Shown here piece by piece: positions 38,319 through 46,846 of a stretch of 47,844 bases of DNA. Both the position numbers and the translations under genes were made by a program. The DNA lies in the IMG/VR virus record IMGVR_UViG_3300020171_000043, positions 1 to 47,844 of that record, one strand, 5' to 3'. The DNA is from a virus. Position 1 is the first letter of the stretch. The number at the start of each line of letters is the position of its first letter. The notes below the pieces were generated by a model, which saw only the letters and a program-made list of their open reading frames with translations, ran no database searches and had not been told where the DNA came from.

Positions 38319-41300
38319 ATGAATTTAACAGAATTTTTAAGAACAAAAATTAAAAAAGGAATGATAGACGAGAATAATTATCGTTCAAATGTTGTTAAAA
38401 AACCAACAATGGTTTTTAAGGTTGGGGAAGGACTTAATCCTGAACAAAAGAAAATAGCGGAAGCGACTGTAAGAAAAGCGGTAATACCTCCAATTTGGGA
38501 ACAGATGACTATACCCCAAAAAATAAAAGCGACTATACCAGAATTGCCGTATGGAGCTTACGAAACAGGAAAAGGCATAGCCAAAGGTGTAGCTACGGCA
38601 GCGGTTAGAATTCCGTTATCTTTGACGCAAGCGATTAAAGCTCCAGGACAAGTGGAAAAAAAGCCGCTTAAACTTCCTTATCTGGGCGAAATACCGACTT
38701 ATCAAAAAGAATTTCAAGGAATTGCTAACGATATTATTGAAGGCAAAAAACCTTTATGGCACGCTTTAAAGCCATTTGCGGAAGTGCCTTTGGACGCTTG
38801 GATAGTTGAAGGGCTTTTAACCAGCGGAGCAAAAGCGATTGTCAAAAGAATACCAGTTAATGAACCCCAGGTGGCGGCGAGTATCAGTAAAATGGGATTA
38901 ACCGACATTTCCGCTAGTTCGCAAAAAACCCAATTTATAAAATTAGCCAATAAATTTCACCCTGATAAAGTCGGCGCGCAGTCAACCAAACTAATGACGG
39001 AAGTAAACAACGCCAACGATATTATTACCGTTGCCCGCAAACAAGGAACTTTAATTAAAAACCCCGCAGGTGTTGCCAAAGCAATGCGGGATTTAGCCGA
39101 AACAGGACTTAAAAATGTTAAAGATATTTTAAAAACAGGCGAAGGAACTGCTTATATGGGAGTTAAGGGCTTGCTTACCCAGCAAGCTGGAGCTACTCCC
39201 GCGCAACCTTATCAACCATATCGCCAACCGTCTTTTGGATTATCAATTAAAGAAATAAACGAAGTGCCGGGGGCTTTACGAAAAATGGTTAAACCCTCTC
39301 TTCTTCAAGAAGCCAAGAGCAAGCCAATTATAAAAGATGACTTTATGAGTTGGGGAAATATAGAAATCAAGAGAAATCCTCTTACTAATAAATGGTTGGT
39401 AAATGATAAATTCAAAAGTAGAGCAGAAAATTTTTATGTTAATAAAGCAGACGCAAAGAGGATAATTAACTTTGCCCAAAAAAAAGCACAAGAAGCCAAA
39501 CCAGTTTCTAAACCTCTTATTCAAAAAGCCAAAAAATTACCAGAAAGAACAGCAGATACAATTATTCAACCAAAAAAATATGAAACAAAATTAGAGATAA
39601 GAACACAAGAGCAAATAATTAAACAATCTGCGGAAAATGAAAAACTTGGGTTGTCTGATGCGGAAATTTTAAAACAAATAGAAAACAATTATTCTATTGA
39701 ATATAAATTATCAAAAGAAGGAGTTCCAATAACAGAAACTCTTAAAAAAGTAGATAGGAATGATGGTTATTTTCACGAAGGAAATGTTGAAGTAAAAAAA
39801 TTAGCAGACGAATATGGAGATTTTAGAATTGCTATAAAAGATGTTAATGGACAGACAGCCGGAGTCCCTGTTTCAGAGTTTTTGAAATGGTCAGATTATA
39901 AGGAGTTCAGAGATAGGGTCAGAGAAGTCTTTATCAATAGAAATTTTCTTTCTAAACAAAAACCTTTTGTTGACAAAAACTTTATGCAAGAATTATTCAA
40001 TAAAGGTAAATTGCAAACAAATCTTATAGGGAAATCAGAAAATATCAACATTGATATTTCAAAAATAAAGGGAAAAGTCAAATTGTCAAACACATCAACT
40101 ATTTCACAAATTCAAAAATCTAAATTTGTTGAAACTATAAACAACCCTTTTGTTCAGGAAAAATTATTAGAAAATGGAATTAAAGAAGTCAACATTCAAC
40201 CTCCTTATAAATTCAGTTTGTCAGAACAGGGACATATTGTTAAAGGAAAGGGAATAATCAATATCAGTGCAGATGCCACAAACCCTTCCAAAACAATTTT
40301 ACACGAATTGGGACACGCTAAATTTGAAAGTTTATCTAAAACAGAACAGGCAAAATTGATTGATATAGCAAAAAACACGCAAGACATTTCAATGCAAGGA
40401 TATAAAAAAATAGGAGCTTGGGAAGAAATAGCAGCAGATACGATGTATAAACTGCCAGAAGTCCAACCTGACACCCCCCTGAAGCCCTCTATCTCGCCCG
40501 TAGAAGCGTTAAAAGTTGAAAAAGGTATATTACCGCCAGCGGAATTGAAAAATTTAATGGACAGAAATAATGTTTATTGGGATGATATTGAAAAATCAAT
40601 GGAAAGAAAATTGAACATAGACAAACCGCTTGACCGACAACTTGCCTTAAATCATCTTAAAAAAATTATTTCAAAAACTAATGGCGAGATAATTTCTCCC
40701 AAAGTTTTACCGCAAGCTCAAGAAGGAGTGAAGCCTATCTCCAAAATTGCGAAGGATGAGAAGGCGCTCGTTCAGGGTGAGGTTGCGCCCCGTCCCGTCC
40801 CGCCCAAACTCCCAGAAAAAATATTCCCAGCAAAGCCAAAAGAAATAAAGCAGATTTTAGGTTTTGGTGATTCATATAAAGCGGTTTATAATAAAATGGA
40901 TAAAATACCAAGCGTCAAAGACCCGACGACCTTTAAGAAATTTAAAGACAAGGTTGCTGACGCTTGGTTAGCGACAAGAGAATTAGTTGAAGATGACTGG
41001 GTAAGAGTTAAGAAATTAATTCAAAGAAAAGATGTAAAAATAAGCGAAACATCTGACCCTTATATGGCGGAAATTCTTATGCACGGCAGAATGGGAACAA
41101 GGATTGAAGAGGCGAAAGATATTGTCATTAAAATAGACAAAGACATTTTAAAATTATCAAAACAGTTAGGAAAGAAATCTGACGATGTCCTAGCCGATGT
41201 TGATAATTATTTAATCGCCAGACACGCTCCTGAAAGAAATCTCGCTCTTGGAGAAAAGGCGGCGGGAATTACAACGGCAGAAGCGAATAAAATCGTAGCA

Positions 41301-44027
41301 CAAACTGATAAGAATATTATAAAAATAGCCGATGAGATACAGGAATTAAATAACAAAACCCTTGATGTGTTATTAGACGGCGAAGTTATTGACCAGAAAC
41401 TTTACGATACTTTGAGAAATAAATATAAACATCATATTCCACTTAATAGAATTTTTGAAGACACGGAAGACATCGGGCAGGCGATTGCTGGCAGACCTTT
41501 TGATGTTCGTTCTACAGGAATTTTAAGAGCGAAAGGAAGCGAAAGAAAAGTCGCAGATGTGATGACAAACATCACCACCAATTACGAGCAAGCGATTATC
41601 AGGGCGGAAAAGAACAGAGTTGATTTAGCGACTTTGAAATTCGCGCGAGATAATAAAGACATCGGACTTTTCACGGAAGTAAAACCTCCGCAAATACCAG
41701 TAGCAAAGATAACACACAGAGAAGCAATAGACGAAGTATATTTTAAAAAGGTAATTGACTTTACAAATTCATTAGGCGGGAAAGTTTCTACAAAGGGACA
41801 GCCAGGAAGACGTCTCGGATATTTTCGCAAACCTTCTGAGGTAGTGAGAAAAACCGCAACTCCGAGAGAAATTTTATCGCACGAAGTCGGTCATTTTCTT
41901 GATAATAAATTTGGACTGAAACAAAGATTTTATAAAAGAGGGGAAACCAAAAAGGTAGCGGAAGAAATGATAGGGTGGATGGAAGAAATGGGAGAGTCTG
42001 CTAACAGAATGAAAAAAACGGAAGAAAGATTTGCCGATTCTTTTGAGTGGTGGCTGACTAATCGCGCGTTAGCGGAAGAGAGACTGCCTCTTTTTTCAAG
42101 AGAGATAGAAAATATTATCAAAGATATACCAGAATTGAAACCATTGATTTTAATAAAACCTTCTGGGAGATTCACAATTCAAGGAACACAAGAAGTTATT
42201 TTCAGACCGTCCGTTGATAAATTATTGAAAGACCCGACTATTCTTGCGATGAGAGAAAAAGGCAAACCTGTTTATTTGAAAATAGAAGACACACCTTTAG
42301 CTCTTGCTTTAAGAGGAGTTAATCGCTGGAAGGTGGATGGAGTAATGCGGGGCGTGCAAGCGATTACAAGATTTTATTCACAATTAGCGACAAGATTCAA
42401 CCCAGAGTTTTTTCTGCCAAATAAAGTTAGAGACTCGCAGGAAGCATTTGTTTATATGGCTTCTAAAAATGAATTTGGTTTTAAGGGAGCGGCGAAAGCG
42501 GCAATGGGAGACACAAAGAGTATAAAGTCGGTAATGGATTATATTAGAGGCGTTGATTCAGAAGGAGCAAAACTTTATAAACAAATGAAAATGGACGGAG
42601 GAACTACTGGAGGACTTGGACTTTCTACCAGAAAAAACGTTGAACTTGATATAAACAAAATCAGGGAAATAAATAGAAGCAAGCCGAGACAAGCGGCGGA
42701 AATGATTGTAAGGGCGATTGATGACATAAACACTGTTTTCGAAGATAGTACCAGATTATCAATTTACAAACAAGCGTTAAAAAGTGGAGCGACAAGAGAA
42801 AGAGCGGCGGTGTTGGCGAAAGAAGGAACTATAAACTTTAATAAGTTTGGCAAAGGCGGGCCGGTTGTCAACGCAATGTATATGTTCGCCAACGCTTCAA
42901 TTCAGGGTTCGGCTAAAATGTTAAGAGCGTTGAGAAATCCAAAAATCGCGGGTGTTGTGATAACGAGTATTGGAACTGCTGTTGTTGCTGTTAATGAATG
43001 GAACGATAAGGTTGATAAAAACTGGAGAGATAAAATTTCAAAATGGGATAGAATGAACTCTTTGCCTGTTGTATTTCCAAAAGAAGACGGAGGGATAACT
43101 TATTTTTCAATTCCTGTTTCGTGGGGAATTAAACCAATTAAAGTTTCTATGGACTATGCGGCAGATGTTATGGCGGGAAGAGAAGATTTAAAGAGTTCTA
43201 TAAGCGGAATTTTAGCGTCAGTTATGGAAGGATATAATCCAGTCGGCGGAACTAATTTAACTTCAGTGATCACACCTACCGTTTTAGATATGCCTGTTGA
43301 AATTGCCAGAAATTTGGGTTGGTACGGAAGCAAGATAAGACCTGATTGGGACATAAACGCTCCCGCTTCTATTCAGTATTATACTTCATTAAAAGATAAC
43401 GCGACTGGTAAAACTTTTATTCAAGTATCAAAGGGATTATCTGGAATGGGTGTAGAAATATCGCCTGCCGATATGAATTACGCTTATAGCCAATTAGTCG
43501 GAGGTGCGGGCAGGTTTGTTTCAAAAGTTGCGAATACTTTTGTTTCTATCGGGAAGGGAGAAACTCCGTCAGTAAGAGAAATTCCTTTTGTCAGTAGATT
43601 TTTAAGGCAATTCACAGAAGAAGAAGTCGGGTCTAAAAGCAAGAAATTCGGAGACATTAAAAAGGTTTTACAAGAGCAATCTCGGGATAAATTTATTTTA
43701 AACCAAGAAGCAGAAGACGCTTTTGCTCAACTTAAAAATCTTCCTAAAGAACAAAAAAAGGAAATGGTTGCAAGCTTAATAAAAGAAAACCTCGAATTAG
43801 CTAAAAAATTAAATGAACTTGTTATAGATGAAAATTTGAATTTGAATTACATTGATAGATTAGTAAAACAACTAGGAGTTGAGAATAAGGAAAGAGCAAA
43901 ATATGTCGCTGGCGAACTTAATAAAATGAAAACCAAACAAGAAAAGAAAGACTATATAAAAGAAATGATAGCCAAAAAAATAATCACTGAACAGGTAGCA
44001 GGACAGATGATAGGGTTTTTAAAATAA
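38319..44027 (+). CDS. Giant polyvalent internal protein: J-like motif and two zincins
   Basis: A 1902-residue protein. A J-like segment holds the HPD triad at residues 214-216 (KLANKFHPDKVGAQSTKLMTEVNNANDI). A first zincin motif HELGH is at 662-666, followed by GAWEEIAADTMY. A second, HEVGH at 1188-1192, has downstream EERFADSFEWWL (about 1235) supplying a likely third ligand. Residues about 1355-1560 (ATRFNPEFFLPNKVRDSQEAFVY, KFGKGGPVVNAMYMFANASIQG) match the large-polyvalent-protein domain 38 type. The last 150 residues are helical and charged. Such proteins are packed in the head, injected early and act on host proteins or DNA. The two peptidases may process the polyprotein itself or host targets. 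Confidence 0.75.
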   Translation: MNLTEFLRTKIKKGMIDENNYRSNVVKKPTMVFKVGEGLNPEQKKIAEATVRKAVIPPIWEQMTIPQKIKATIPELPYGAYETGKGIAKGVATAAVRIPLSLTQAIKAPGQVEKKPLKLPYLGEIPTYQKEFQGIANDIIEGKKPLWHALKPFAEVPLDAWIVEGLLTSGAKAIVKRIPVNEPQVAASISKMGLTDISASSQKTQFIKLANKFHPDKVGAQSTKLMTEVNNANDIITVARKQGTLIKNPAGVAKAMRDLAETGLKNVKDILKTGEGTAYMGVKGLLTQQAGATPAQPYQPYRQPSFGLSIKEINEVPGALRKMVKPSLLQEAKSKPIIKDDFMSWGNIEIKRNPLTNKWLVNDKFKSRAENFYVNKADAKRIINFAQKKAQEAKPVSKPLIQKAKKLPERTADTIIQPKKYETKLEIRTQEQIIKQSAENEKLGLSDAEILKQIENNYSIEYKLSKEGVPITETLKKVDRNDGYFHEGNVEVKKLADEYGDFRIAIKDVNGQTAGVPVSEFLKWSDYKEFRDRVREVFINRNFLSKQKPFVDKNFMQELFNKGKLQTNLIGKSENINIDISKIKGKVKLSNTSTISQIQKSKFVETINNPFVQEKLLENGIKEVNIQPPYKFSLSEQGHIVKGKGIINISADATNPSKTILHELGHAKFESLSKTEQAKLIDIAKNTQDISMQGYKKIGAWEEIAADTMYKLPEVQPDTPLKPSISPVEALKVEKGILPPAELKNLMDRNNVYWDDIEKSMERKLNIDKPLDRQLALNHLKKIISKTNGEIISPKVLPQAQEGVKPISKIAKDEKALVQGEVAPRPVPPKLPEKIFPAKPKEIKQILGFGDSYKAVYNKMDKIPSVKDPTTFKKFKDKVADAWLATRELVEDDWVRVKKLIQRKDVKISETSDPYMAEILMHGRMGTRIEEAKDIVIKIDKDILKLSKQLGKKSDDVLADVDNYLIARHAPERNLALGEKAAGITTAEANKIVAQTDKNIIKIADEIQELNNKTLDVLLDGEVIDQKLYDTLRNKYKHHIPLNRIFEDTEDIGQAIAGRPFDVRSTGILRAKGSERKVADVMTNITTNYEQAIIRAEKNRVDLATLKFARDNKDIGLFTEVKPPQIPVAKITHREAIDEVYFKKVIDFTNSLGGKVSTKGQPGRRLGYFRKPSEVVRKTATPREILSHEVGHFLDNKFGLKQRFYKRGETKKVAEEMIGWMEEMGESANRMKKTEERFADSFEWWLTNRALAEERLPLFSREIENIIKDIPELKPLILIKPSGRFTIQGTQEVIFRPSVDKLLKDPTILAMREKGKPVYLKIEDTPLALALRGVNRWKVDGVMRGVQAITRFYSQLATRFNPEFFLPNKVRDSQEAFVYMASKNEFGFKGAAKAAMGDTKSIKSVMDYIRGVDSEGAKLYKQMKMDGGTTGGLGLSTRKNVELDINKIREINRSKPRQAAEMIVRAIDDINTVFEDSTRLSIYKQALKSGATRERAAVLAKEGTINFNKFGKGGPVVNAMYMFANASIQGSAKMLRALRNPKIAGVVITSIGTAVVAVNEWNDKVDKNWRDKISKWDRMNSLPVVFPKEDGGITYFSIPVSWGIKPIKVSMDYAADVMAGREDLKSSISGILASVMEGYNPVGGTNLTSVITPTVLDMPVEIARNLGWYGSKIRPDWDINAPASIQYYTSLKDNATGKTFIQVSKGLSGMGVEISPADMNYAYSQLVGGAGRFVSKVANTFVSIGKGETPSVREIPFVSRFLRQFTEEEVGSKSKKFGDIKKVLQEQSRDKFILNQEAEDAFAQLKNLPKEQKKEMVASLIKENLELAKKLNELVIDENLNLNYIDRLVKQLGVENKERAKYVAGELNKMKTKQEKKDYIKEMIAKKIITEQVAGQMIGFLK

Positions 44028-44068
44028 TTACTTAACCTATATCACACATCTAATTTTTAATCAACTAT

Positions 44069-44077
44069 TTATCCACA
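44069..44077 (+). promoter_or_regulatory. DnaA-type box at a start codon
   Basis: TTATCCACA lies one base before the ATG at 44079. No promoter is visible beside it, unlike the other copies. It may be a binding site overlapping the ribosome-binding region. Confidence 0.45.
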
Positions 44078-44078
44078 T

Positions 44079-44444
44079 ATGCCAAACATCGAAGACATAA
44101 AACAAGACACAATAATTAACTTCCTCGAAAAGCGTCTTGATAAAATAGACACTTTACTGGAAAGTTGCGCGACTAAACGCGACCTAGACCGCATTATCGA
44201 AAGCTATAACCGCAGAATAGGAATGCTAACGGACACCGACAAAGAAGCCAGAGAAGACATTGATATTCATTGCCACAGAATTAACGAAATTAAAGAAAAT
44301 GTTTCTCTAATCGGCGACACTACCAAGAATAATAATGAATTTATCAAAGATATTCAGGGAAAAATCTTTTACGGCTTTTTCGTTTTGCTGGGATTATTGG
44401 GAACGATAATTCTCGCCGCGTTTGAATATTTTAATAAAAAATGA
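44079..44444 (+). CDS. Coiled-coil protein with C-terminal membrane helix
   Basis: A 121-residue protein. Coiled-coil (residues 10-95: INFLEKRLDKIDTLLESC, ATKRDLDRIIESYNRRIGML) is followed by one membrane helix (FYGFFVLLGLLGTIILAAFEYF) and a lysine tail. This is the layout of XhlA/hemolysin-type phage proteins that associate with the membrane in lysis. Function is inferred from topology only. Confidence 0.6.
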   Translation: MPNIEDIKQDTIINFLEKRLDKIDTLLESCATKRDLDRIIESYNRRIGMLTDTDKEAREDIDIHCHRINEIKENVSLIGDTTKNNNEFIKDIQGKIFYGFFVLLGLLGTIILAAFEYFNKK

Positions 44445-44602
44445 TTTGCAAAAAATGCAGAAATATATTATTTAATTATTTTTGGAATGGCGATTGCAAA
44501 TACAATGAAAAAGGCGAAATGATTTCTTACAATGAAGAAATGAAATGCGAAAAATGCAATGAATGGTTTATTGTTAAAATAGTTATCCACAATCAGACTT
44601 GA
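44441..44602 (+). CDS. Small zinc-ribbon protein
   Basis: A 53-residue frame with CKKC, DCKY and CEKC (three to four cysteine pairs), likely a zinc ribbon. ATG overlaps the preceding frame's end. Its stop codon lies inside the -35 of the next promoter. Confidence 0.5.
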   Translation: MICKKCRNILFNYFWNGDCKYNEKGEMISYNEEMKCEKCNEWFIVKIVIHNQT

Positions 44603-44626
44603 CAAGAATTTCAGATGTGGTATACT
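44583..44626 (+). promoter_or_regulatory. DnaA-type box plus extended -10 promoter
   Basis: TTATCCACA (44583-44591), then after 7 bases TTGACA (44599-44604), a 16-base spacer and TGgTATACT (-10 at 44621-44626). It matches 3500-3543 nearly base for base through the -35 and spacer. The predicted start is near 44633, upstream of the attenuator-like RNA. Confidence 0.75.
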
Positions 44627-44650
44627 GGTAGTAGAAAATATAGAAGTTTT

Positions 44651-44721
44651 GTTATTACTTACTTGCGGGAGTAGTAACCAGAGTGCTATCCTTCCGCAAG
44701 AAGATAGCACTTTTGTTTTTT
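44651..44721 (+). promoter_or_regulatory. Three-stem attenuator ending in a terminator
   Basis: Stem 1 pairs GTTATTACT (44651-44659) with AGTAGTAAC (44670-44678). Stem 2 pairs CTTGCGGGA (44662-44670) with TTCCGCAAG (44692-44700). Stem 3 pairs AGTGCTATC (44682-44690) with GATAGCACT (44703-44711) and is followed by TTTTGTTTTTT, a clear intrinsic terminator. Stem 1 blocks stem 2, and stem 2 blocks stem 3. This is the logic of classical attenuators: formation of stem 1 frees the terminator. What senses the signal is unknown. Confidence 0.7.
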
Positions 44722-44737
44722 AAAAAAGAGGGAGATA

Positions 44738-44833
44738 AATTATTCTATTCTAGTGCGAAAGGAAAGTCCCTAGAGTAGAATAATTCCTTTCACTCTTGTG
44801 AAACGCTAACCCCGATAACAAGAGGCTTTCCTT
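44738..44833 (+). ncRNA. Structured RNA with loop-tail pairing
   Basis: AATTATTCTATTCTAG (44738-44753) pairs with 44770-44785 over 16 positions (one G-U). CTCTTGT (44793-44799) pairs with ACAAGAG (44818-44824). The first loop's AAGGAAAG (44759-44766) is complementary to CTTTCCTT (44826-44833), closing a pseudoknot around the second hairpin. The following stretch to 44971 has more weak stems (CCCAT/ATGGG, TAAT/ATTA around 44920-44960) but no gene. Confidence 0.55.
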
Positions 44834-44971
44834 GCAGATAATAAATAAATGTTCTTAACAATCTAATATCAACTAACCTAACAGGTGGTTTGGTCTATCA
44901 GGACAGGGCTCATAACAGGACTAATCCCATATCAGTAAGGCAATAGCAATGGGGGGTATTAGGGCACTAGT

Positions 44972-45115
44972 ATGTATGACTACAAAAAGAGTGTATTTAA
45001 AAAGAGAATTCGCATTAAAACTAAACAATTAAAGTGGATAAATAAAAATAAAGACACAAGGTCGGCGGCGGCGTATTTAGATAAGATAATAAATTATTTT
45101 AAAAAAAACAAATGA
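44972..45115 (+). CDS. Small basic protein before RNase H
   Basis: A 47-residue, lysine-rich protein (MYDYKKSVFKKRIRIKTKQLKWINKNKDTRSAAAYLDKIINYF). The stop overlaps the RNase HI-like start (ATGA). It may bind nucleic acid. Family unknown. Confidence 0.45.
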   Translation: MYDYKKSVFKKRIRIKTKQLKWINKNKDTRSAAAYLDKIINYFKKNK

Positions 45116-45528
45116 TATTACTAAAAGAAACATTTTATATCGATGGTGGTTGCAGTGGAAATGGACAACACGATTTATCTAAAAGGCGAATGATAAGCGT
45201 TGTCGCTGATAGTAAAGGAACGATACTTATAGACGAACATAATATCGGCGGTTCAAACAATATAGCGGAATTTTTAGCCTTACAGAGAGTTTTGGAATAC
45301 GCTATAGCCAATAATATAAAAGATATACAAGTGATAACCGATAGCAGAAATAATCAAGCGTGGTTTAAGAGTAAAAGAATAGGAAGAAAAATAAATGACT
45401 ATCCGAGAACGCAAGAAATTAAAAATAAAATTGAAGCAATGAAACCGCAACTTGTAATAGATTTAGTTTGGAAAGGTAGAAATGAAAATTTAGCAGGAAA
45501 TTATATTGAAAATAAGTATACTTTATAA
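45112..45528 (+). CDS. Ribonuclease HI-like protein
   Basis: A 138-residue protein with the RNase H fold signature: YIDGGCSGNG (D11, first metal ligand), NNIAEFLALQRVLEYA (E53), VITDSRNNQAW (D77) and a final WKGRNENLAGNYIE. The last acidic ligand expected in classical RNase HI appears as Gly/Asn, so the active site may be altered. It would remove RNA from RNA-DNA hybrids, for example primers or R-loops in replication. It shares a coupling overlap with the small basic protein before it. Confidence 0.8.
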   Translation: MILLKETFYIDGGCSGNGQHDLSKRRMISVVADSKGTILIDEHNIGGSNNIAEFLALQRVLEYAIANNIKDIQVITDSRNNQAWFKSKRIGRKINDYPRTQEIKNKIEAMKPQLVIDLVWKGRNENLAGNYIENKYTL

Positions 45529-45529
45529 G

Positions 45530-45582
45530 TGTGGATAACTCAAAACATAACCCTTGACTTATCTCGAATTATTTGATAAAAT
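45530..45582 (+). promoter_or_regulatory. Promoter with inverted DnaA-type box
   Basis: TGTGGATAA (45530-45538, TTATCCACA on the other strand) precedes TTGACT (45554-45559), a 17-base spacer and TGaTAAAAT (-10 at 45577-45582). The predicted start is at about the ATG at 45589, so this transcript may be leaderless. Confidence 0.6.
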
Positions 45583-45588
45583 ATTATT

Positions 45589-45735
45589 ATGAATAAAATC
45601 TATCTAAAAATCTTAACGATATTTTTACTCATATCTTTTATAGGATTATTTGATATTCTATTAGCCATATACTTGACGCTCTGGCTAATCATTGTAGTAA
45701 AAATACATCAACTGGATAAAGAGCATAAATTATAA
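45589..45735 (+). CDS. Small membrane protein, possibly leaderless
   Basis: A 48-residue protein with two hydrophobic stretches (ILTIFLLISFIGLFDILLAIYLTLWLIIVV). The ATG lies 7 bases after the -10, so the mRNA may begin at or next to the start codon. It could be a holin, toxin or membrane effector; no family is recognised. Confidence 0.5.
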   Translation: MNKIYLKILTIFLLISFIGLFDILLAIYLTLWLIIVVKIHQLDKEHKL

Positions 45736-45852
45736 TGCTTTTTTTTATTGCCAAGATTTACCAATTACATAATAAATTATAAACCTACTTTATTTTTTTG
45801 AAATAACTTTAATCGGACTTTTAATCGCTTTCTTTTATTTTATTTTAAAACT

Positions 45853-46113
45853 ATGAAAATAATCTTATCGGACATTTTCAATCTAAAAGGCAAAATCACG
45901 CGTGAACACGCCGAAGAAATTGACGAGATTTTGGATGCGCTTTTAGAGCGGTCAGCCAAAACGGGAGCCTTGAAAATGTTTGAGTATATTTCTAAAAAAT
46001 ACAAATGGGAAGAGGAAAGAGAATTCAAAAAAACCAGAGAATATTACGAAAATAATGTAATAGATGAAATTTTATGCAAGACAAAATCTGGAAGAAACCG
46101 CAGAGGTCTATAA
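45853..46113 (+). CDS. Helical hypothetical protein
   Basis: An 86-residue protein (ITREHAEEIDEILDALLERSAKTGALKMFEYISKKYKWEEEREF...). Helical, charged. Bases 45736-45852 contain no gene and nothing striking. Family unknown. Confidence 0.5.
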   Translation: MKIILSDIFNLKGKITREHAEEIDEILDALLERSAKTGALKMFEYISKKYKWEEEREFKKTREYYENNVIDEILCKTKSGRNRRGL

Positions 46114-46149
46114 AAATGATTAAACGCGCTAATAACTAAATTTAAAACT

Positions 46150-46335
46150 ATGAAAATACCAAAACAACAAGCTCAAGAAGCGTGGGACAATGAAGACTTC
46201 AAAGAATTATTTTCAATTCAATACGATATTTTTGAAGACTATTGGAAGGACTGCGAAAAATTTAATAATCTTCCGCTAGAACAGCAGGAAGAACAAAAAA
46301 GAACAGCGGAAGAAAAATTAAAACTCGTTATTTAA
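46150..46335 (+). CDS. Small acidic hypothetical protein
   Basis: A 61-residue acidic protein rich in Trp, Gln and Glu (QAQEAWDNEDFKELFSIQYDIFEDYWKDCEKF). No family recognised. Typical A-rich leader. Confidence 0.45.
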   Translation: MKIPKQQAQEAWDNEDFKELFSIQYDIFEDYWKDCEKFNNLPLEQQEEQKRTAEEKLKLVI

Positions 46336-46386
46336 AATCTGTCCGTTATTTGTATGACAAACAATATATAATTAAGGAGTAATGAT

Positions 46387-46545
46387 ATGAAAATAACAAA
46401 CATTACAAAAGAGTATTACGAAGTAGACGGAGAAAAGGTTTACTTCTTTGAGCCATTAGAAAAGGTCATATCCATAAAAGAATTGCAGAAGATTATGGAT
46501 ACGGCAGAGGAAGTAGTTAATAAATTAAAAGGAGAAAATATATGA
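46387..46545 (+). CDS. Hypothetical protein with Shine-Dalgarno
   Basis: A 52-residue protein (MKITNITKEYYEVDGEKVYFFEPLEKVISIKELQKIM). AAGGAG lies 8 bases before the ATG, unlike most genes here. Its stop overlaps the next start. This and the following genes may be one acquired cassette. Confidence 0.5.
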   Translation: MKITNITKEYYEVDGEKVYFFEPLEKVISIKELQKIMDTAEEVVNKLKGENI

Positions 46546-46733
46546 AAGAAGAAATACAAAGCAATATTCAATGGAAATATGGCGATTTAGAAGGACTTTT
46601 GAGAGGACTCAAAGAGTATTACAAGTGGTTTAATTCATTATCAGAATCCGAATTAAATAGCTCGTCATCAGGAGACAAAAAAGACCCTATTACAATGGTA
46701 AAAAATTATGTTGATTCGCTATCCACTTCGTAA
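46542..46733 (+). CDS. Hypothetical protein with Shine-Dalgarno
   Basis: A 63-residue protein (MKEEIQSNIQWKYGDLEGLLRGLKEYYKWF, SSSSGDKKDPITM). AAAGGAG precedes ATG by 7 bases. Its end overlaps the methyltransferase remnant. Confidence 0.5.
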   Translation: MKEEIQSNIQWKYGDLEGLLRGLKEYYKWFNSLSESELNSSSSGDKKDPITMVKNYVDSLSTS

Positions 46734-46842
46734 TGGTTCGCCAGTAGATGAAAAGGGTAAGCCGTGGGCAAGCACAATGGCTTTTGCTTGGTTTGTGTGG
46801 GAAAAAGGATATACAGGTGAATCAACTATTAAATGGATATAA
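46708..46842 (+). pseudogene. C-terminal remnant of a phage methyltransferase
   Basis: The frame reads M-L-I-R-Y-P-L-R-N-G then PWASTMAFAWFVWEKGYTG and ends TIKWI. This closely resembles the C-terminal end of phage class I methyltransferases (the PxSTMAFAWFVWEKGYxGxPxIxWI tail). No N-terminal part is present, and it overlaps the gene before it, so it looks like a decayed or cut-off end. A frame starting at 46748 across the same bases is a shadow. Confidence 0.6.
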
Positions 46843-46846
46843 CCCT

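Noticed and set aside
44757-44835. GAAAGGAAAGTCC resembles the conserved core of bacterial RNase P RNA
   Set aside because: The other conserved RNase P regions are missing and the spacing is wrong. The motif is explained by loop-tail pairing.
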